Shown here in pieces: positions 12,216-24,126 of a DNA stretch of 64,000 bases. Origin of the DNA: Dryas octopetala (Eukaryota > Streptophyta > Magnoliopsida > Rosales > Rosaceae); contig OY992836.1 of assembly GCA_963921425.1 (NCBI GenBank), positions 19,175,614 to 19,239,613 of the forward strand. Reading direction: 5' to 3'. The position numbers were made by a program, and so were the translations under genes. The first letter of the stretch is position 1; every line of letters starts with the position of its first letter. The notes under the pieces are model-generated. The model did not search any database and was not told the DNA's origin. It saw only the letters and a program-made list of their open reading frames with translations.

Positions 12216-12548
12216 GTTGGCTGAAAATGAAAATAAAACAAAAGGGGTAAAACTGGAAAATTAAAATATGGGGAGTCAAAGTTGACTGGGTATTAGTTGA
12301 CTAGGGGGTTTAGGAAAATATTAAGTGTAAGATTGGGGGTTATAAGAGAGTTAGATTTTGGGTAGAGGTTATGAGAGATTTTATCTCTAACTAGGGGGTT
12401 TATAATTATTAACATTTATAATTATTAACATTTAATATTATACCCTACTAATATAAATATATCGTATAATAATATCCTTACACGTTGAATTAATTATACA
12501 CGTAATAGTCTATCGATTATACCCTATAATTTTTCCTTCCGATGATAG

Positions 12549-12977
12549 GCTCTCATTGCTGGGAGACTACCAGGCCGAACAGACAATGAAATAAAAAACC
12601 ACTGGAACACTGTCATAAGAAGAAAGATCAATAATGGCAAGCAGTTACTCCAACCAGAAAATGATAAACAGAACATGGTACCTTCTGATGAGAGCCCTCC
12701 ATTGATGATGACAGTGTCTGATGTTGCCCAACAGTCACACCATGCGGAAACTCTTGAACCTGATTTTGATGCAGAGCCAACCTAAGATGGAAGTTTGGGG
12801 AATAGTAATGTTGCAATGGAATCAAAATCTAGTGATGATCTATTAAATTCTTCCAAAGAGGACAATTCACCAGACTTCATAATGGGCCACTTAGAGGAGC
12901 TTTTAAAGTCAGATATTCCAGCGTTAGAATTCTGGAAATTATGCAATTTTGATAATGATACAAATGTAGAAAGTTAA
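12549..12977 (+). pseudogene. R2R3-MYB transcription factor, exon 3 remnant
   Basis: After a splice acceptor at 12547-12548 the frame reads [20 protein letters not shown], the second half of an R3 MYB repeat and the usual start of MYB exon 3. It continues into a C-terminal tail. An in-frame TAA at 12783-12785 cuts the tail after 78 codons. The same frame then stays open for 63 more codons (DGSLGNSNVAMESKSSDDLL... to the stop at 12975-12977), so a single mutation broke it. Exons 1 and 2 with the R2 repeat are absent from the 2 kb upstream, where the Mutator-like element lies. Best explained as a truncated pseudogene; the MYB subgroup is not resolved. Confidence 0.8.
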
Positions 12978-13707
12978 ATTGGTGGCACATACAATTAGTG
13001 CCCTTCTATATGGACCATTCTCTATCCTATTTTTAAGGATGCCTAAATGATTAGACAGAAAATTATTAACTCTCTAAAGCCATTTAGTCCCAGGCTTCAC
13101 TTCTTGAATTAGCAAGTCAGTTGATACATTCTATACTACCTTACTATCTGTATTTACAAAAAGTTGACATTTCGTTCTTTTTTTTTCTCTTCTGAAAAAT
13201 GCTCCACGCAGAGTCGACTAGTTTTCCTGTTTGATATATGCAAATCTCATTGTTTTCATAGAGCTTATCTGAAAAAGTCATTGCACTTGTTCTGTTCAAA
13301 TTAATTTTAACAGTAAAACGAAAAAAAGAAGACCTTCTCAATTCTAATATGAAATATGTATTTGAGGGGAAGTTGCAAATTACAAACAACCACTTCAACG
13401 TGATTGACAATTGAATACCTTTGACAACTACCAGCATATATATATATATATACACATATAATTCCATCTGGTATCAAGCTCTAGTAGCGATGAGCTGAAG
13501 TGGTTCCACTCGAGTCTCACAAGCATTCTCCATGAAACCACTTTTTGGTCCCATGTTAGCAGAATATTCTCACTTCAAAATTGATAAATCAAGGTTCTTC
13601 AAGTGTTTCTCTCAAGATTACAAAAGTTAATACTATAAAAGAATTGAAATCAATTCACATGAAATATGTTAGCAACCCTTTGTTTAGTATAAGCTCCTTT
13701 TTCTACT
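12978..13707. other. Spacer between MYB remnant and PPR gene
   Basis: AT-rich, with a short TA run near 13436-13452. It includes the 3' flank of the minus-strand PPR gene. No further feature seen. Confidence 0.4.
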
Positions 13708-15891
13708 CTACTCAAAAACTTCATAGCCTAAACAATAATCCTCAGTGACCACATAATCAGCATCTTTCATTAGCTCAGTTAGCCCATCCAACAAAAGGTA
13801 AATTTCACGCCTCAGCTGATTTGTTGTGTCCCCCACCAAAAAGAGGGAGAATCCATCTCCAACATCAACCCAAGCACAGCCAGGAGCCTTCCTCACACCC
13901 AAGTCCCTCATGAAAGTCCTCACTCTCGCTAGCTTGTTCCAACAACCAGCAGCAGCATACATGTTAGCAATTAACACATAGTAACCAGAATTTTGAGGTC
14001 TCATTTCTAACAGCTTCTCAGCTGCCCATTCCCCTATCTCTGTATTTCCATGGATCCGACAAGCTCCAATCAGAGTAGCCCACATTGCAGAAGTTGGCCT
14101 GTAAGGCATCTGTGTGATAATCTCCTTTGCTTTGTTTAATAGACCAGCCCTCCCATAGAGATCAACCATGCAAGCATAGTGCTCCAAATGCGGAGTTATA
14201 CCATACACAGTGAGCATCTTTTCGAATAGCATTTGGCCTTCAATTACAAGACAAGAATGGCTACAAGCTGATAAAATCGAAACCATGGTTACATGATCTG
14301 GTTTGATGTGTAACATATTCATCTCTTCAAATAACTTCAGTGCAGCTTTTCCGTCACCCTGCACTCCATATCCTGCAATCATGGAAGTATAAGTTACTTC
14401 ATCCCTTGTAGACATTGAATCAAACACTTTTTTAGCTTCTAAAACTTTGCCTGATCTGGCATACATGTCCACAAGAGCATTCCACAGCAATAAATAATCA
14501 ACAAACACAACACGTTTTGTAATGTAACAATGGAACTCCTTCCCATGTTGAAGATTTGCTACCCGAGCACAGAGAGGAAGGATGCTGGCAATTGTAACGA
14601 AATTAGGTTCAATTTCAGAACGCAACATCTCCCTAAATAAGAATGAAGCTTCCTCAGCTTGATCCATGCGACAATAACCAGAAAGCATGGAGTTCCAAGT
14701 AATTATACTCCTATCTTCTATCAATTGAAACAAAGTATAGGCTTTCCTAAGGTCTTTGCACCTGGAATACATTGTAATTAATGCATTTTTGACATTATCA
14801 TACACATCACTACAACTACGAATAGAAGAACCATGAATTTCTTTCCCTAACTTAATTACTCCAATGTGGGAACAAGCACTCAAACCAATAACCAATGCTA
14901 CCGAGTCCAATTGAATACCACAAATTCTCATTTGAGAAAGCAACTCAAGTGCGCCGGTCCAATTGCCTGTCCTCAAGCACCCTCCACCTATGGTATTCCA
15001 AGTTAAGACATTAATTCCAATACCCTCCATCTGCATGCTTTCAAACAGCTCAAATGCTTTCTTCCACATGCCCTTGGAAGCATAACCAGAAATCATTGCA
15101 TTCCAAGAAATTACATCCCTTTTGGGCATTTTGTCAAATAAGTCACGAGCAACATCCATAAGCCCAAATCTCCCATACATGGAGACCAATGAATTATGCA
15201 CAAACAAATTCCATTCCTGACAACTAGCATTGATGGACTCATGCACCTCCCTCCCAAAACCTATATCCAATTTTTCACCACAAGCCTTGAGAACAGATGG
15301 GTAAGTGAAACTATCCGGTCTAATCCCCATACTGACCATTTGTTTGTAGGTAGAGAGAGCCTCATCTAAAAGTTCATTTTTAACATATGAAGAGATGAGC
15401 AAATTCCAAGGTAGAGGGTGCAATATATTAGAATTCTCAGTGATAATATGAGCATCAACATGGAGATTAAAGCTTGAGTAAAATGTGACCAGCTTGGGAA
15501 CCAAAATGGGGTGTTGTTCAAGCCCCCATCTGACAATCTGTGCATGAAGCTGTATACCCTGTGGGAATGATTTATGGTTGGCGCAAGATAAAAGAAGAGA
15601 ACAGATGGAATGTAAGATAAGGTCAGAGGAAGTAGTAGAAGAGGCACGAAGCTTGATAAGAGAGAAGGTTTTGAATGCCTTTGATAAATGTCCTTCGCTC
15701 GCATAATTCTTGATTGATGTAAGAAGAGAATTTATCATAGAATCATCAACGGTTGAACCTGTTTTCAAAATAGATGACACAGATGATTTCTCAAATTGTT
15801 TAGTACCTTCTTTCCATCGTTTGGGTATGAATCTTTGGATTTGAGATATAGAAAGGCCCCTCGGGATGAAATGAGAATAAGATGATGGCAT
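13708..15891 (-). CDS. Pentatricopeptide repeat protein, PLS/E class
   Basis: Intronless 727-codon gene starting at ATG 15891. PPR proteins of this class bind organellar RNA sequence-specifically, usually for C-to-U editing or processing. The Ser/Arg-rich N-terminus ([20 protein letters not shown]) fits an organelle transit peptide. Tandem PLS motifs are visible, for example [54 protein letters not shown] and [18 protein letters not shown]. An E/E+ region follows ([31 protein letters not shown]). There is no DYW deaminase domain, so editing would need a partner in trans. It resembles Arabidopsis At1g71490 by recollection, not by search. The RNA target is unknown. No premature stop or frameshift. 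Confidence 0.92.
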   Translation of the reverse strand: MPSSYSHFIPRGLSISQIQRFIPKRWKEGTKQFEKSSVSSILKTGSTVDDSMINSLLTSIKNYASEGHLSKAFKTFSLIKLRASSTTSSDLILHSICSLLLSCANHKSFPQGIQLHAQIVRWGLEQHPILVPKLVTFYSSFNLHVDAHIITENSNILHPLPWNLLISSYVKNELLDEALSTYKQMVSMGIRPDSFTYPSVLKACGEKLDIGFGREVHESINASCQEWNLFVHNSLVSMYGRFGLMDVARDLFDKMPKRDVISWNAMISGYASKGMWKKAFELFESMQMEGIGINVLTWNTIGGGCLRTGNWTGALELLSQMRICGIQLDSVALVIGLSACSHIGVIKLGKEIHGSSIRSCSDVYDNVKNALITMYSRCKDLRKAYTLFQLIEDRSIITWNSMLSGYCRMDQAEEASFLFREMLRSEIEPNFVTIASILPLCARVANLQHGKEFHCYITKRVVFVDYLLLWNALVDMYARSGKVLEAKKVFDSMSTRDEVTYTSMIAGYGVQGDGKAALKLFEEMNMLHIKPDHVTMVSILSACSHSCLVIEGQMLFEKMLTVYGITPHLEHYACMVDLYGRAGLLNKAKEIITQMPYRPTSAMWATLIGACRIHGNTEIGEWAAEKLLEMRPQNSGYYVLIANMYAAAGCWNKLARVRTFMRDLGVRKAPGCAWVDVGDGFSLFLVGDTTNQLRREIYLLLDGLTELMKDADYVVTEDYCLGYEVFE

Positions 15892-16860
15892 ACACTATAA
15901 ATATATCTGCTGTATGTGAGAACATTGTGAGCAAGAACTGATCACATGGTTTTGCCCAAATTTGCAAGATGTGACTGGGGAAAGCTGGCTAGTAGGAGAC
16001 CCAATTTTGATTCTCAAGATCAAGGGTCATTCATCAAATTAACAAAGAGAAACAATATTTAACCTGCAAAATCAGAGTTAAGGTAAGTGTTAGAAAGGGC
16101 ATTTTATTTTACCACATATGCATGAGCTGTTAGACCAATCACCGTATTTATACAATTTTAATAGTTATTATACAATAACATGGAAACAGTTATTATACAA
16201 GTATGAGGTGTGAGACAAATCGCCATTTTTATACAAATTTAACAGTTATTATACGATTGATCAGTACAATTGCGCGTGTGTGAGAGATTGTGTGCATAAC
16301 AAAATTGATCAGTAAAGTAAATGGAAAGACAAATCAACTAACAAGTTTTGATTAAGTAACTTTGAACAAGAAAAATTTCAGCTGCAAGTTACACAATTTC
16401 TGATGTGGCCACTGGCCACTGATACGAAGAAAGATGAATATTGTTCTCTCCACATTTTAGTTGAGTCTAATACCCAATCTACCGGTTGTTTTTTGTAGTC
16501 GTTTATTAACATAGATTAAAATTATAGATCCTCCTCTTTTTCAAACAGGTATCTTTATTTAGTAATTTGGGGGAAAACATGAGTACAACACAAACCTAAA
16601 CTTAAAGCAACATGCCAACATTGCTGATTTGAACAAAACCATATCAAATTATAACAAAAACAGCAACACAACCAGATTATTTTCATTCAGTATTAAAGCT
16701 AAAAAAATAAAACATGAACTCCAGAAAGTCAGCAACACAGCAAATAAAAATTAAATTAATTAATAAAAATAAAAATTCAGAAAGAATGAGAGCTCACCGA
16801 ATAAGCAAGAGAAATGAAATGGAGGGCCTGGTCAGCTTAATCCTCTCATCTTATCTGCCG
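15892..16860. other. Intergenic region between PPR and FLOE-like genes
   Basis: AT-rich. An imperfect duplication lies near 16125-16255 (TTTATACAA...TAGTTATTATACAA and TTTATACAAATTTAACAGTTATTATACGA). It probably contains the divergent promoters of the two flanking genes. No gene seen. Confidence 0.4.
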
Positions 16861-16893
16861 CCGAGAACTGGACGACACCGTTTTGGGAGGGAG

Positions 16894-16903
16894 CGGCGGG
16901 AAA
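16894..16903 (+). promoter_or_regulatory. Possible E2F-type site upstream of the FLOE-like gene
   Basis: GGCGGGAAAA matches the core of the E2F consensus TTTSSCGC in reverse. It lies about 230 bp before the probable first, non-coding exon of the FLOE-like gene. Single-site evidence only. Confidence 0.2.
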
Positions 16904-17124
16904 ATACTAGTTTCTGGTGGAAGAAGAGGAAGGGACTGACCAATTCAACCTTTTTTATAATTTAACTGATGTTTTGTTTTACTATTTTACCCTTAATATA
17001 ATAAAAGGTTCTTCCTTTCCATTTTGTTTTAAAAGAGGGGGCATATTTGGGTTTCAGAAATTTCTCTGTCGCATTTCTCTTTGCTTGCTCTCCATCTCCG
17101 ACTCTCGCACTCGCCACAGAACTG

Positions 17125-18854
17125 GTAAGAACTCTTTCTCATTCTTCAGATTTTCATGCTTCGTTTTATTGCTCTTTAAAATCGGGGTATTAGGTTCGTT
17201 TTGAGACTTTGATTGTGAGTTTAGGGTTTTAATGGATTGGGTCTCGTGGAGGCTGACGATGATTTCCTTTAATCACTTGAATGCATGAAATTAGTGTTGA
17301 ATTTCTTGAGAATTTCACAGCCATTTTCTAACAATTTCTGTTTTTTTATTTTATTCTGGATTGGGTATATTTAGGTTTCAATAGCTTGGAGAGTCTGATT
17401 ATCAATTTTCTAAAATTTTTGGTTTTTTTTTGGATGATGATTGTTGAGTTGAATTTGCAAGTTGGTAATCTATTGACTTTTCCTTTAGTGGGCAGCTTTA
17501 AATAAAATTTTCCGAGAAATTGTACTCTGTTTTGAGTTGTAATCTTTATGGGCATTATTTCAGCTATTAAAAATTATGTTAAAAAAAAAAAAAAAAAACT
17601 TGATCAGAAATAGTCCAAGTTTGGCTAATGAAGGGTTTTCCAAGAAATTAGATAAGCCTGGAACACTGATGGAAGGTTTTGAGTCTTACCCTTTGCTTTT
17701 TAATGTCTGAACATTGTCTTTTATCCAAGGCATCTGATAGAATATCCTAGGACCAAAGATGTTAAAATCTCCCCTGTATACTCTTCTGACTTGAAATGAG
17801 CTTGAGACTGCACAGATAAATGCAACCGGGTGTGGTATGCTAGAGGTAGGTGACTTGTTCAAGTTGCTCCTTATTGCATTTACTAAAGCAGATTCGATAA
17901 GTAATACTGGTCTAGGTCATATTACCCTTCGGAAAATACCTTAATTTTCCACTCAACTTCACCCCAACTATAATGAAAATTGTATAACTTTTAACTTATA
18001 ATTTGATAGTGTATGTATATGTATATGTATAAAGTTACTTTCAGTTAATGATTAGTGTTTTTTTTTTAATTTTTTTTTTTTCACTGGCTTAATTTATTGA
18101 TGTTGTTTGGTGTTTTCATCTATTATGGTCAACTGCTTTTTGTATTAAGGATTTTCAATAGAGTTAGGATTTTAAGTGGTTAAACAAATCATCCTTAGAT
18201 TTTAGGGTGCTTTAATTAGAAACCCAAAATGAGAAAGAAATTTAACTCAAACCCCAGCTGGCCCAAAAATTAAGTAGAAGCTCAAACTGTCCGCGCTCGT
18301 TGGGAATTGCTGAGCGCTCGGCAGATTCTGCAACCTAAAACCTTGGACAAATTGAGCTTGAACTTAATTTTTTAATTGGCTGAGTTTGTAGTTAAAAATC
18401 TTTCAAAAACATGACTTGAGAGTAATTTATTCTAGATTTTAATAGTTGGGGCAGGTGAGTTACTGAATTTGAATGCCAATACGTAGGGAGGGGGTTGCTC
18501 ATGTACCTTAATGTTCTTATAGGTTCATGAGGTCAATTCCATTAATTTTGGTTGGTATTTAAGTAACATCCAAATTTGAGTTGGTACATGTCCATGAATT
18601 TGTGTTAAGTTGATACTGTTATTGCTTTTTATATTGAACGCTATGATAATATGATTATCTGCTTTATCATTATTGTTTGCATTTCATGGTAAGTAATTTT
18701 AATGAATGTCAGTGCATATATCTAATCCTGATGCACATGAACTGAATTTAATAACCTCATGTCTACTTCCAGTTTGTTTTAGTCAGTTTGAGATATTTAA
18801 CCGTACTCTGTTTTTTGTTGTTATTGACTACTTTAATGATTCTCCTCTTTCTAG
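17125..18854 (+). other. Probable 5'-UTR intron of the FLOE-like gene
   Basis: A donor (GAACTG|GTAAGA at 17125) follows a pyrimidine-rich leader ending near CACTCGCCACAGAACTG. An acceptor (TTTCTAG at 18854) lies about 105 bp before the start codon at 18960. The long, T-rich interior is intron-like, as in many plant genes with leader introns. The placement is inferred without transcript data. Confidence 0.45.
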
Positions 18855-18959
18855 GTTCCTTTACTGGAATTTTTATAGATGAACAATTGATTTGGTTCCT
18901 GCAACCGGACTCTGGAAATTTTGGTTACAAAAAATAACATTTTGTTGATTACGACGCCG

Positions 18960-21900
18960 ATGAATACGACATCGTACATGGACAAGCAGATAATGGATCT
19001 GTCACAAGGATCATCGCAGCAGAACAAAGACTTCATTGATCTGAAGAACCATCCCCAAGAGGAAGAACATCGGTTGGGCCACGGCAATGGGCTTTCCAAG
19101 AAGGAAGAGATCCTGCCTAACTACGATTTCCAGCCCATTCATCCCATCACTAGAGTCTCTTCACAGTCTTTGAGTTTCGATGCTGCGCCTAATCTTGGAA
19201 GTGGAGAAGGAGGAGGATCCACTAGAGCGTCAAACTCTGCTGAATCCAAGTCCAATACTAACTCTCCTATCAGAGTAATTAACCCCTCTCTGACTCAGAC
19301 TCTCACTCTTTCTCTTTCTTCCGTCCATAAAGTTATTTGTTTGCTTGGGATTATCATTTGGTAATTAAAAAGTATTATTTGTTAAGTTTCAGTGGTTTTT
19401 ATTTTTTATTTTTTAGTTTTTTTATATTTTTAGGGAATCAATATTTGTGTTTGATTTCTATGTGTAGTGATATTTTGTACAATTGTTTTTGTTAATTACC
19501 ATATTGAAGTTTTGTATGGCATTCTTCAGGCTTCAGCTGAAGTTAAATGTTCTGTAATTGGTGAGGACTTTAATTTTGTATGACTTGCTGTTGTTTATTA
19601 ATGTATTCTATAGATGTCTTGGATATATTTAGCAGTTGCTTTGGTGTACATAGATGATGGTGTTGGGCTTTCCTTTGTTCTTTAGAGGACACCTGGTCCT
19701 CAGTATTGTACAATATACCAAAAAAGAAAAGTTAAATGTTCTGTAATTGGTTATGACTGTACTGAATTTCCCTTAGGGTAGTGCCTGAACTAGTACAATA
19801 ACGTTTTGAATGATTTTGTTGCCATTCTGTTATTATTTGAGAGTAGATCGATCGAAGATGATGCTCTTGGAAGTATTGATGTCTACCATGATGGGCTTTT
19901 ATCCAAGTTTTATACAAGTGGAAAAGGGTACAAACTAAATAACAAACTTAGGGGATTATAGTTATTGTTTTTCCCTCTCCCTTCCCTTTTTCAAATATAG
20001 TAGCCTTTGCTTGATTTTCCAAGAAAATCTTTCTGCTGTTTGTGGACTTTAGTCAGGCATTGCTGGTTGATAACTGTATCTGAGCTTGAACTTTCAATTT
20101 TTTTTTTATTTTTTTATAAGAAACACAATTATACTTCATTACATTTACATGGTGCTGCTCTTTCCATTTTTCATACAGAATTATGGTTCTCTGGATTCAA
20201 GTAATCCTGCAACATTTATTTTAGAGAAAGACCGCAATGTTCCTGATGCTACAATTATGTCAGAGATTGATTGCACCGTGAAGAAGCATGTTGACAATTT
20301 ACTACATGTGTTGGAAGGTGTTAGTGCGCGACTAACACAACTAGAGAGCAGAACCCGCCACCTTGAGAACTCTGTGGATGATTTGAAGATATCTGTGGGA
20401 AACAATCATGGGAATGCTGATGGAAAGATGAGACAGTTGGAGAATATTCTTAGAGATGTATGTTGCCTCTTTACCCTTCTTTTTGGTTTGAGGATAGCAT
20501 TGTAGCTGCATTTGTTGTTTTAGTAAAACAGATGACATATTTGTTCATCTGGAAATCTTATAGGTAGCATTTCCCTCTATTTGTCTCCTTTTGTCTATCT
20601 GTGAGTGCATGTCTCATTGTGATCCCTGAACTAAATAGAGAGTGTGAAAGCAGAGCTACGCATCCCACATGCTTTCCCCAAATCTGAAAACCTTAAAAAT
20701 CTATCTTCTAGGGATTTAAATTGTGTTGGTCTGAAAACATTTTTACCCAAACAAGATGACTCCAAGCATGTCTTAGAGCAAAGTCTTGTTAGTAAGGTTA
20801 CTTGTTTGTGTAGGTGAAAGCAAGCATTTAGTTGACTTAGCATGAAAACTGAATCTAAGTTTATTATCATATTAGCCTATGTGTTTATGCTGCATTTTTC
20901 TTTTTGGTACATGCTTATGCTGTTTTTTTCATTCTCTCATTCATTTTGTTTTTCCCGACATTAAGCACAGGTGCAAACAGGTGTTCAGGTTTTGAAGGAC
21001 AAGCAAGCAATAGTAGAGGCTCAGCTGGAGCTTGAGAAGATACAGGTATCTAATCCCAAGGTAGACCCTCAACCGGAATCTCAGAATGCTATGCACATGG
21101 ATTCTGCGCAGACAGCCGCCTCTGCTCCTCAACAATCTCACCAACATCTTCCTCCCCCTGTGAACCTTCCATACTCACATCCCGCTGTCTCTCCACCAAA
21201 TGCTCCTCCCCAACCTATGCTACAAAGTATACCACCTCCAGTCCAACATCCAAACCAGTTTTCTCAGAACCAGATCCCTCCTGTTCCTCAGCGAGACCCT
21301 TATTTTCCAGCACCTGGCCAGACTCAAGAAGCCCCAAATCAGCAATACCAATTTCCTTCAGGTCAGCAGCCACTCCCCCCTCCTGCCATACCACCACATC
21401 AACAATTTCAACCTACCACTCAACCACAGTATTCTCAGCCATCTCCCCAGCTGCCTCAACAGCACCCTTCGCATGCACCTTCTAATCCCTCTCAATTCCA
21501 GCCTACATTAGGCCACCATGCTGAAGAGATTCCTTATGTTCCTTCCCAGAACTATCCCCCCAATCTTCGCCAGCCACCTTCTCAGACGCCCAGTGGACTC
21601 CCTCCCTCCCAACAGTATTATGGTCCAGCTTCTCATGTATATGGGCCGCCATCTAGCAAATCTAGTTCAGGGTTTTCTTCTGGGTATGGCCCTCCATCTG
21701 GGCTTGGTGAACCATATCATTATGGTGGATTACCTCAAGAAGGTGGTGCCTCCTCCATGAAACCACAACAACTCTCTTCTTTTTCTACACCTCAAAGTGG
21801 AGGAACTGGCTACCCACAGCTGCCAATTGCTCGGGTATTACCACATGCAGTGCCTACCACTTCTGGAGCAGGTGGTGGTTCAGGTTCAGTTGGGACTGGA

Positions 21901-22083
21901 AACAAGGTTCCCATTGATGATGTGATTGACAATGTGTCAACCATGGGTTTCCCAAGAGACCATGTTAGGGCGACGGTTCGAAAGCTGACAGACAATGGCC
22001 AGGCAGTTGACCTGAATGTGGTGCTAGATAAGCTGATGAATGATGGGGAAGTCCAGCCACCTAGAGGTTGGTTTGGTCGGTAG
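18960..22083 (+). CDS. FLOE-family protein (DUF1421), prion-like, 3 exons
   Basis: Exons 18960-19274, 20179-20457 and 20971-22083, all GT-AG and phase 0, give 568 aa. The start is the ATG at 18960; the codon at 18921 in the same frame is TTG. Residues 1-105 are rich in Asp, Ser and Asn. Residues 106-198 form a likely coiled coil (VKKHVDNLLHVLEGVSARL, then LESRTRHLENSVDDLK). Residues about 215-500 are extremely Gln/Pro/Ser-rich, with Tyr and Gly late (YGPPSSKSSSGFSSGYGPPS). A C-terminal UBA-like DUF1421 segment starts near residue 511 (VPIDDVIDNVSTMGF) and the protein ends RGWFGR. This order matches Arabidopsis FLOE1 (AT4G28300), which phase-separates on hydration and tunes seed germination. 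Which FLOE paralogue this is, and whether it condenses, is inferred. Confidence 0.9.
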
Positions 22084-22795
22084 TATGGTGTGCTTGGTTC
22101 AGACTCATGTATAGGAAGTATCATTTGTTTCTAGATCATCTTTTTATGTGACATGTGCTTTGTGTTTATCTTCTATTTTCTTTCTGAGCAGTTTACATTG
22201 CTTTTTCTTGCTTGTCCAGCTCCCGTTAGTGATTGATTTACCCGTCTTCATCTCATTGGTGTATTTACTCATAATAATTGAAAGTGGATTACTGAGTTAT
22301 ATTATCGTTTTCGTTTATCAATATGCAATACTTTCTTTGGGTCCAATGTTACTGTTATTGAATACAGAAGAAAAAATGGGGGTTCTATATTAGTTATGTG
22401 ATCAATTCTATTTCCTTACCAAGCATTGAAGGACTGATTTCCTTTTTACAGGAATTCGTCATACCTGGACCAATGATCACTATGATAATACTATTATTTT
22501 TGAGAAACTTTATAGAGAGCTAACTTTAGTTGGCCTAACCCTTATCCAACATTTTAGTTGATATTTAGAGTAATTCTAGAGGCACCAAGAATTATCCCAA
22601 ATTTTGGTGTGAACTGATGTCTCCAAAGACTAGATTCACACATCATCTGTCACACCATCAAATATCAAATAATAAAAAATTTCAATTTGTTTTATTTCTT
22701 CTCTCTTTTAGTTCAAACTTCAAACATTTATTATTGGCCAGACCAAGAGTCAATCATCTGATCACCAAAAAAAAAAAAATAGTCAATCATCTCAC
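22084..22795. other. 3' flank of the FLOE-like gene
   Basis: T-rich sequence that should contain the 3' UTR and polyadenylation signals of the FLOE-like gene, followed by AT-rich spacer. No gene or clear repeat. Confidence 0.4.
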
Positions 22796-23460
22796 TCATG
22801 GGTCATGGCCCATTGCACCCTTCATCACAATGGGCACAGCCTCAGGTATAGGCTGAGGAACAACACCCTGTTGACTAGCATCCTCATTCTCAACAGCATG
22901 CTTTAACACATTAAACCTTGAGCCAGTATTTTCATCAGCCTTAACCTTACTAGGACCAGCCCCAACAACATTCTCTGGCTTTTTCCTCCATCTAGGCTTC
23001 ACAAACATCCATTCACCATGCAATTTCTTAGGAACATCAGCCCCAGAAAGCACATGATCATTCACAGCCTTCTTAGAAGAAGCCTCCAGAGCTGCTTGGA
23101 AACAATCTCCTCAGGCTTGTTAGGCATATTCCCAACAGGCACATCAACATTAAGATAACCACTGGACTCATCCTTATTAACTTAAGCCTTAGCCTCTAGA
23201 ATTGATACAGACCAAGTATTCCTCCCATGACCATAGCAACCACTTCAAAACAAACCAAATTTATCCCCTCATACGCAACATTAAGCACACGCCCTTCAAC
23301 TTCAATGGAAGGGATCAGAGGCTTACTAAGGTCAATTTCCACTCACACATGGGCAAATTTGCCCCTAGCTCAAAGTGTGACCAGTAAAACCAAGCATATT
23401 GCTAATCCTAGATTGGAGAGTCTTAATAATGATGAGGTATTTGGGTCTTAGATAAGGTTG
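22796..23460 (-). mobile_element. LINE ORF1 (gag-like) fragment, decayed
   Basis: Read on the minus strand, about 23380-23230 gives VEIDLSKPLIPSIEVEGRV followed by LNVAYEGINLVCFEV, the DUF4283/zinc-knuckle region of plant LINE ORF1 proteins. A stop precedes it and the expected knuckle cysteines are lost. Further downstream 23065-22796 gives GEWMFVKPRWRKKPENVV and SRFNVLKHA, the PWMLV...SRF-VL tail motif of the same protein. Several frame breaks separate the pieces, so this is not a gene. Confidence 0.7.
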
Positions 23461-23519
23461 GTCTTCATGGAATTAATAATTTTGGGATACTTTTAGAGTT
23501 TGTTACATGATAATCTCAG

Positions 23520-23690
23520 GTCTATTCCTTATCATTGTTTATTGGTGTGCACCTGGAAGGCTGTTTTTTTTGGGGCTAATCTGCTTTCTACAAGCCTTAA
23601 ATGGAGAGTGGGCAGTGGTAACAACATTTTATTTTGGAGGGCTGACTGGCTTGGTATACGCTCTTTAGATCAGTTTGCTCTTTAGGTGTG
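23520..23690 (+). mobile_element. LINE ORF2 C-terminal (zf-RVT) fragment
   Basis: The plus-strand frame contains TWKAVFFGANLLSTSLK and then WRVGSGNNILFWRADWLG, the typical sequence just after the reverse transcriptase of plant LINEs. It is cut off at both ends, and it lies in the opposite orientation to the neighbouring ORF1 fragment, so the two come from separate insertions or a rearranged copy. Confidence 0.75.
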
Positions 23691-24057
23691 CAGTGGTCTG
23701 ACTCTTCTCCTAGAGAGGTCGATTCTTTGCTCTAAGCTCATATCTAGTGCTTCAGTTGTGGACTTGTGGTATCTTATATTTTTCTTTTGGGCTTTGGCTC
23801 CCAGCGTACCCAAAAAAAAAAAAGAACGAGTTGAGAATTTGAAAATGTTATCTGGTTTTTCTGCTTTTCAGTAGTTTTCTATTGCTAGTGCCTATTCATA
23901 CATATGGGCTTGGACTCCAGCCAAAAAAATATATGGGCTTGGACTAGACCCAATATCATCTCTCTTATTAGTTGGTCCAATAGCAGCAGGAGCAAAAGCC
24001 CATATAGAAGCGTGCTGGGAAATTCTCGGTGTTGAAAGAAGTGAGCCATTCTTCAAG

Positions 24058-24070
24058 TTTTACCGCCAAA
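24058..24070 (+). promoter_or_regulatory. E2F-like site 57 bp before the FANCM start
   Basis: TTTACCGCCAAA differs from the E2F consensus TTTCCCGCCAAA at one position. It sits in the 5' leader or core promoter of a DNA-repair gene, where S-phase control would make sense. Suggestive only. Confidence 0.3.
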
Positions 24071-24126
24071 CTCTCTCACTCAGGGTTTATTCACATTCTC
24101 TCTTCCCAGTTCCCATTTCATTCACA

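Larger units (their letters stand above)
10666..12401. mobile_element. Mutator-like TIR element, non-autonomous
   Basis: The left end (AAACACCCTACTCACC...) and the reverse complement of the right end (AAACCCCCTAGTTAGAG...) align imperfectly over about 68 bp, both ending in an AACCCCC block. This fits the long terminal inverted repeats of Mutator-like elements. The interior holds about 30-bp imperfect repeats (10880-11040), a GC-rich 148-bp tandem duplication (11645-11960) and a long GA run (12154-12210). There is no transposase frame. A clean 9-bp target duplication is not visible (flanks CCTAATTTT and ATAATTATT). It abuts the broken MYB exon downstream. Confidence 0.5.

Noticed and set aside
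11493..12279. Several overlapping frames on both strands in the Mutator-like element
   Set aside because: They are products of the GC-rich 148-bp duplication and the GA run; they repeat each other and show no family motif.
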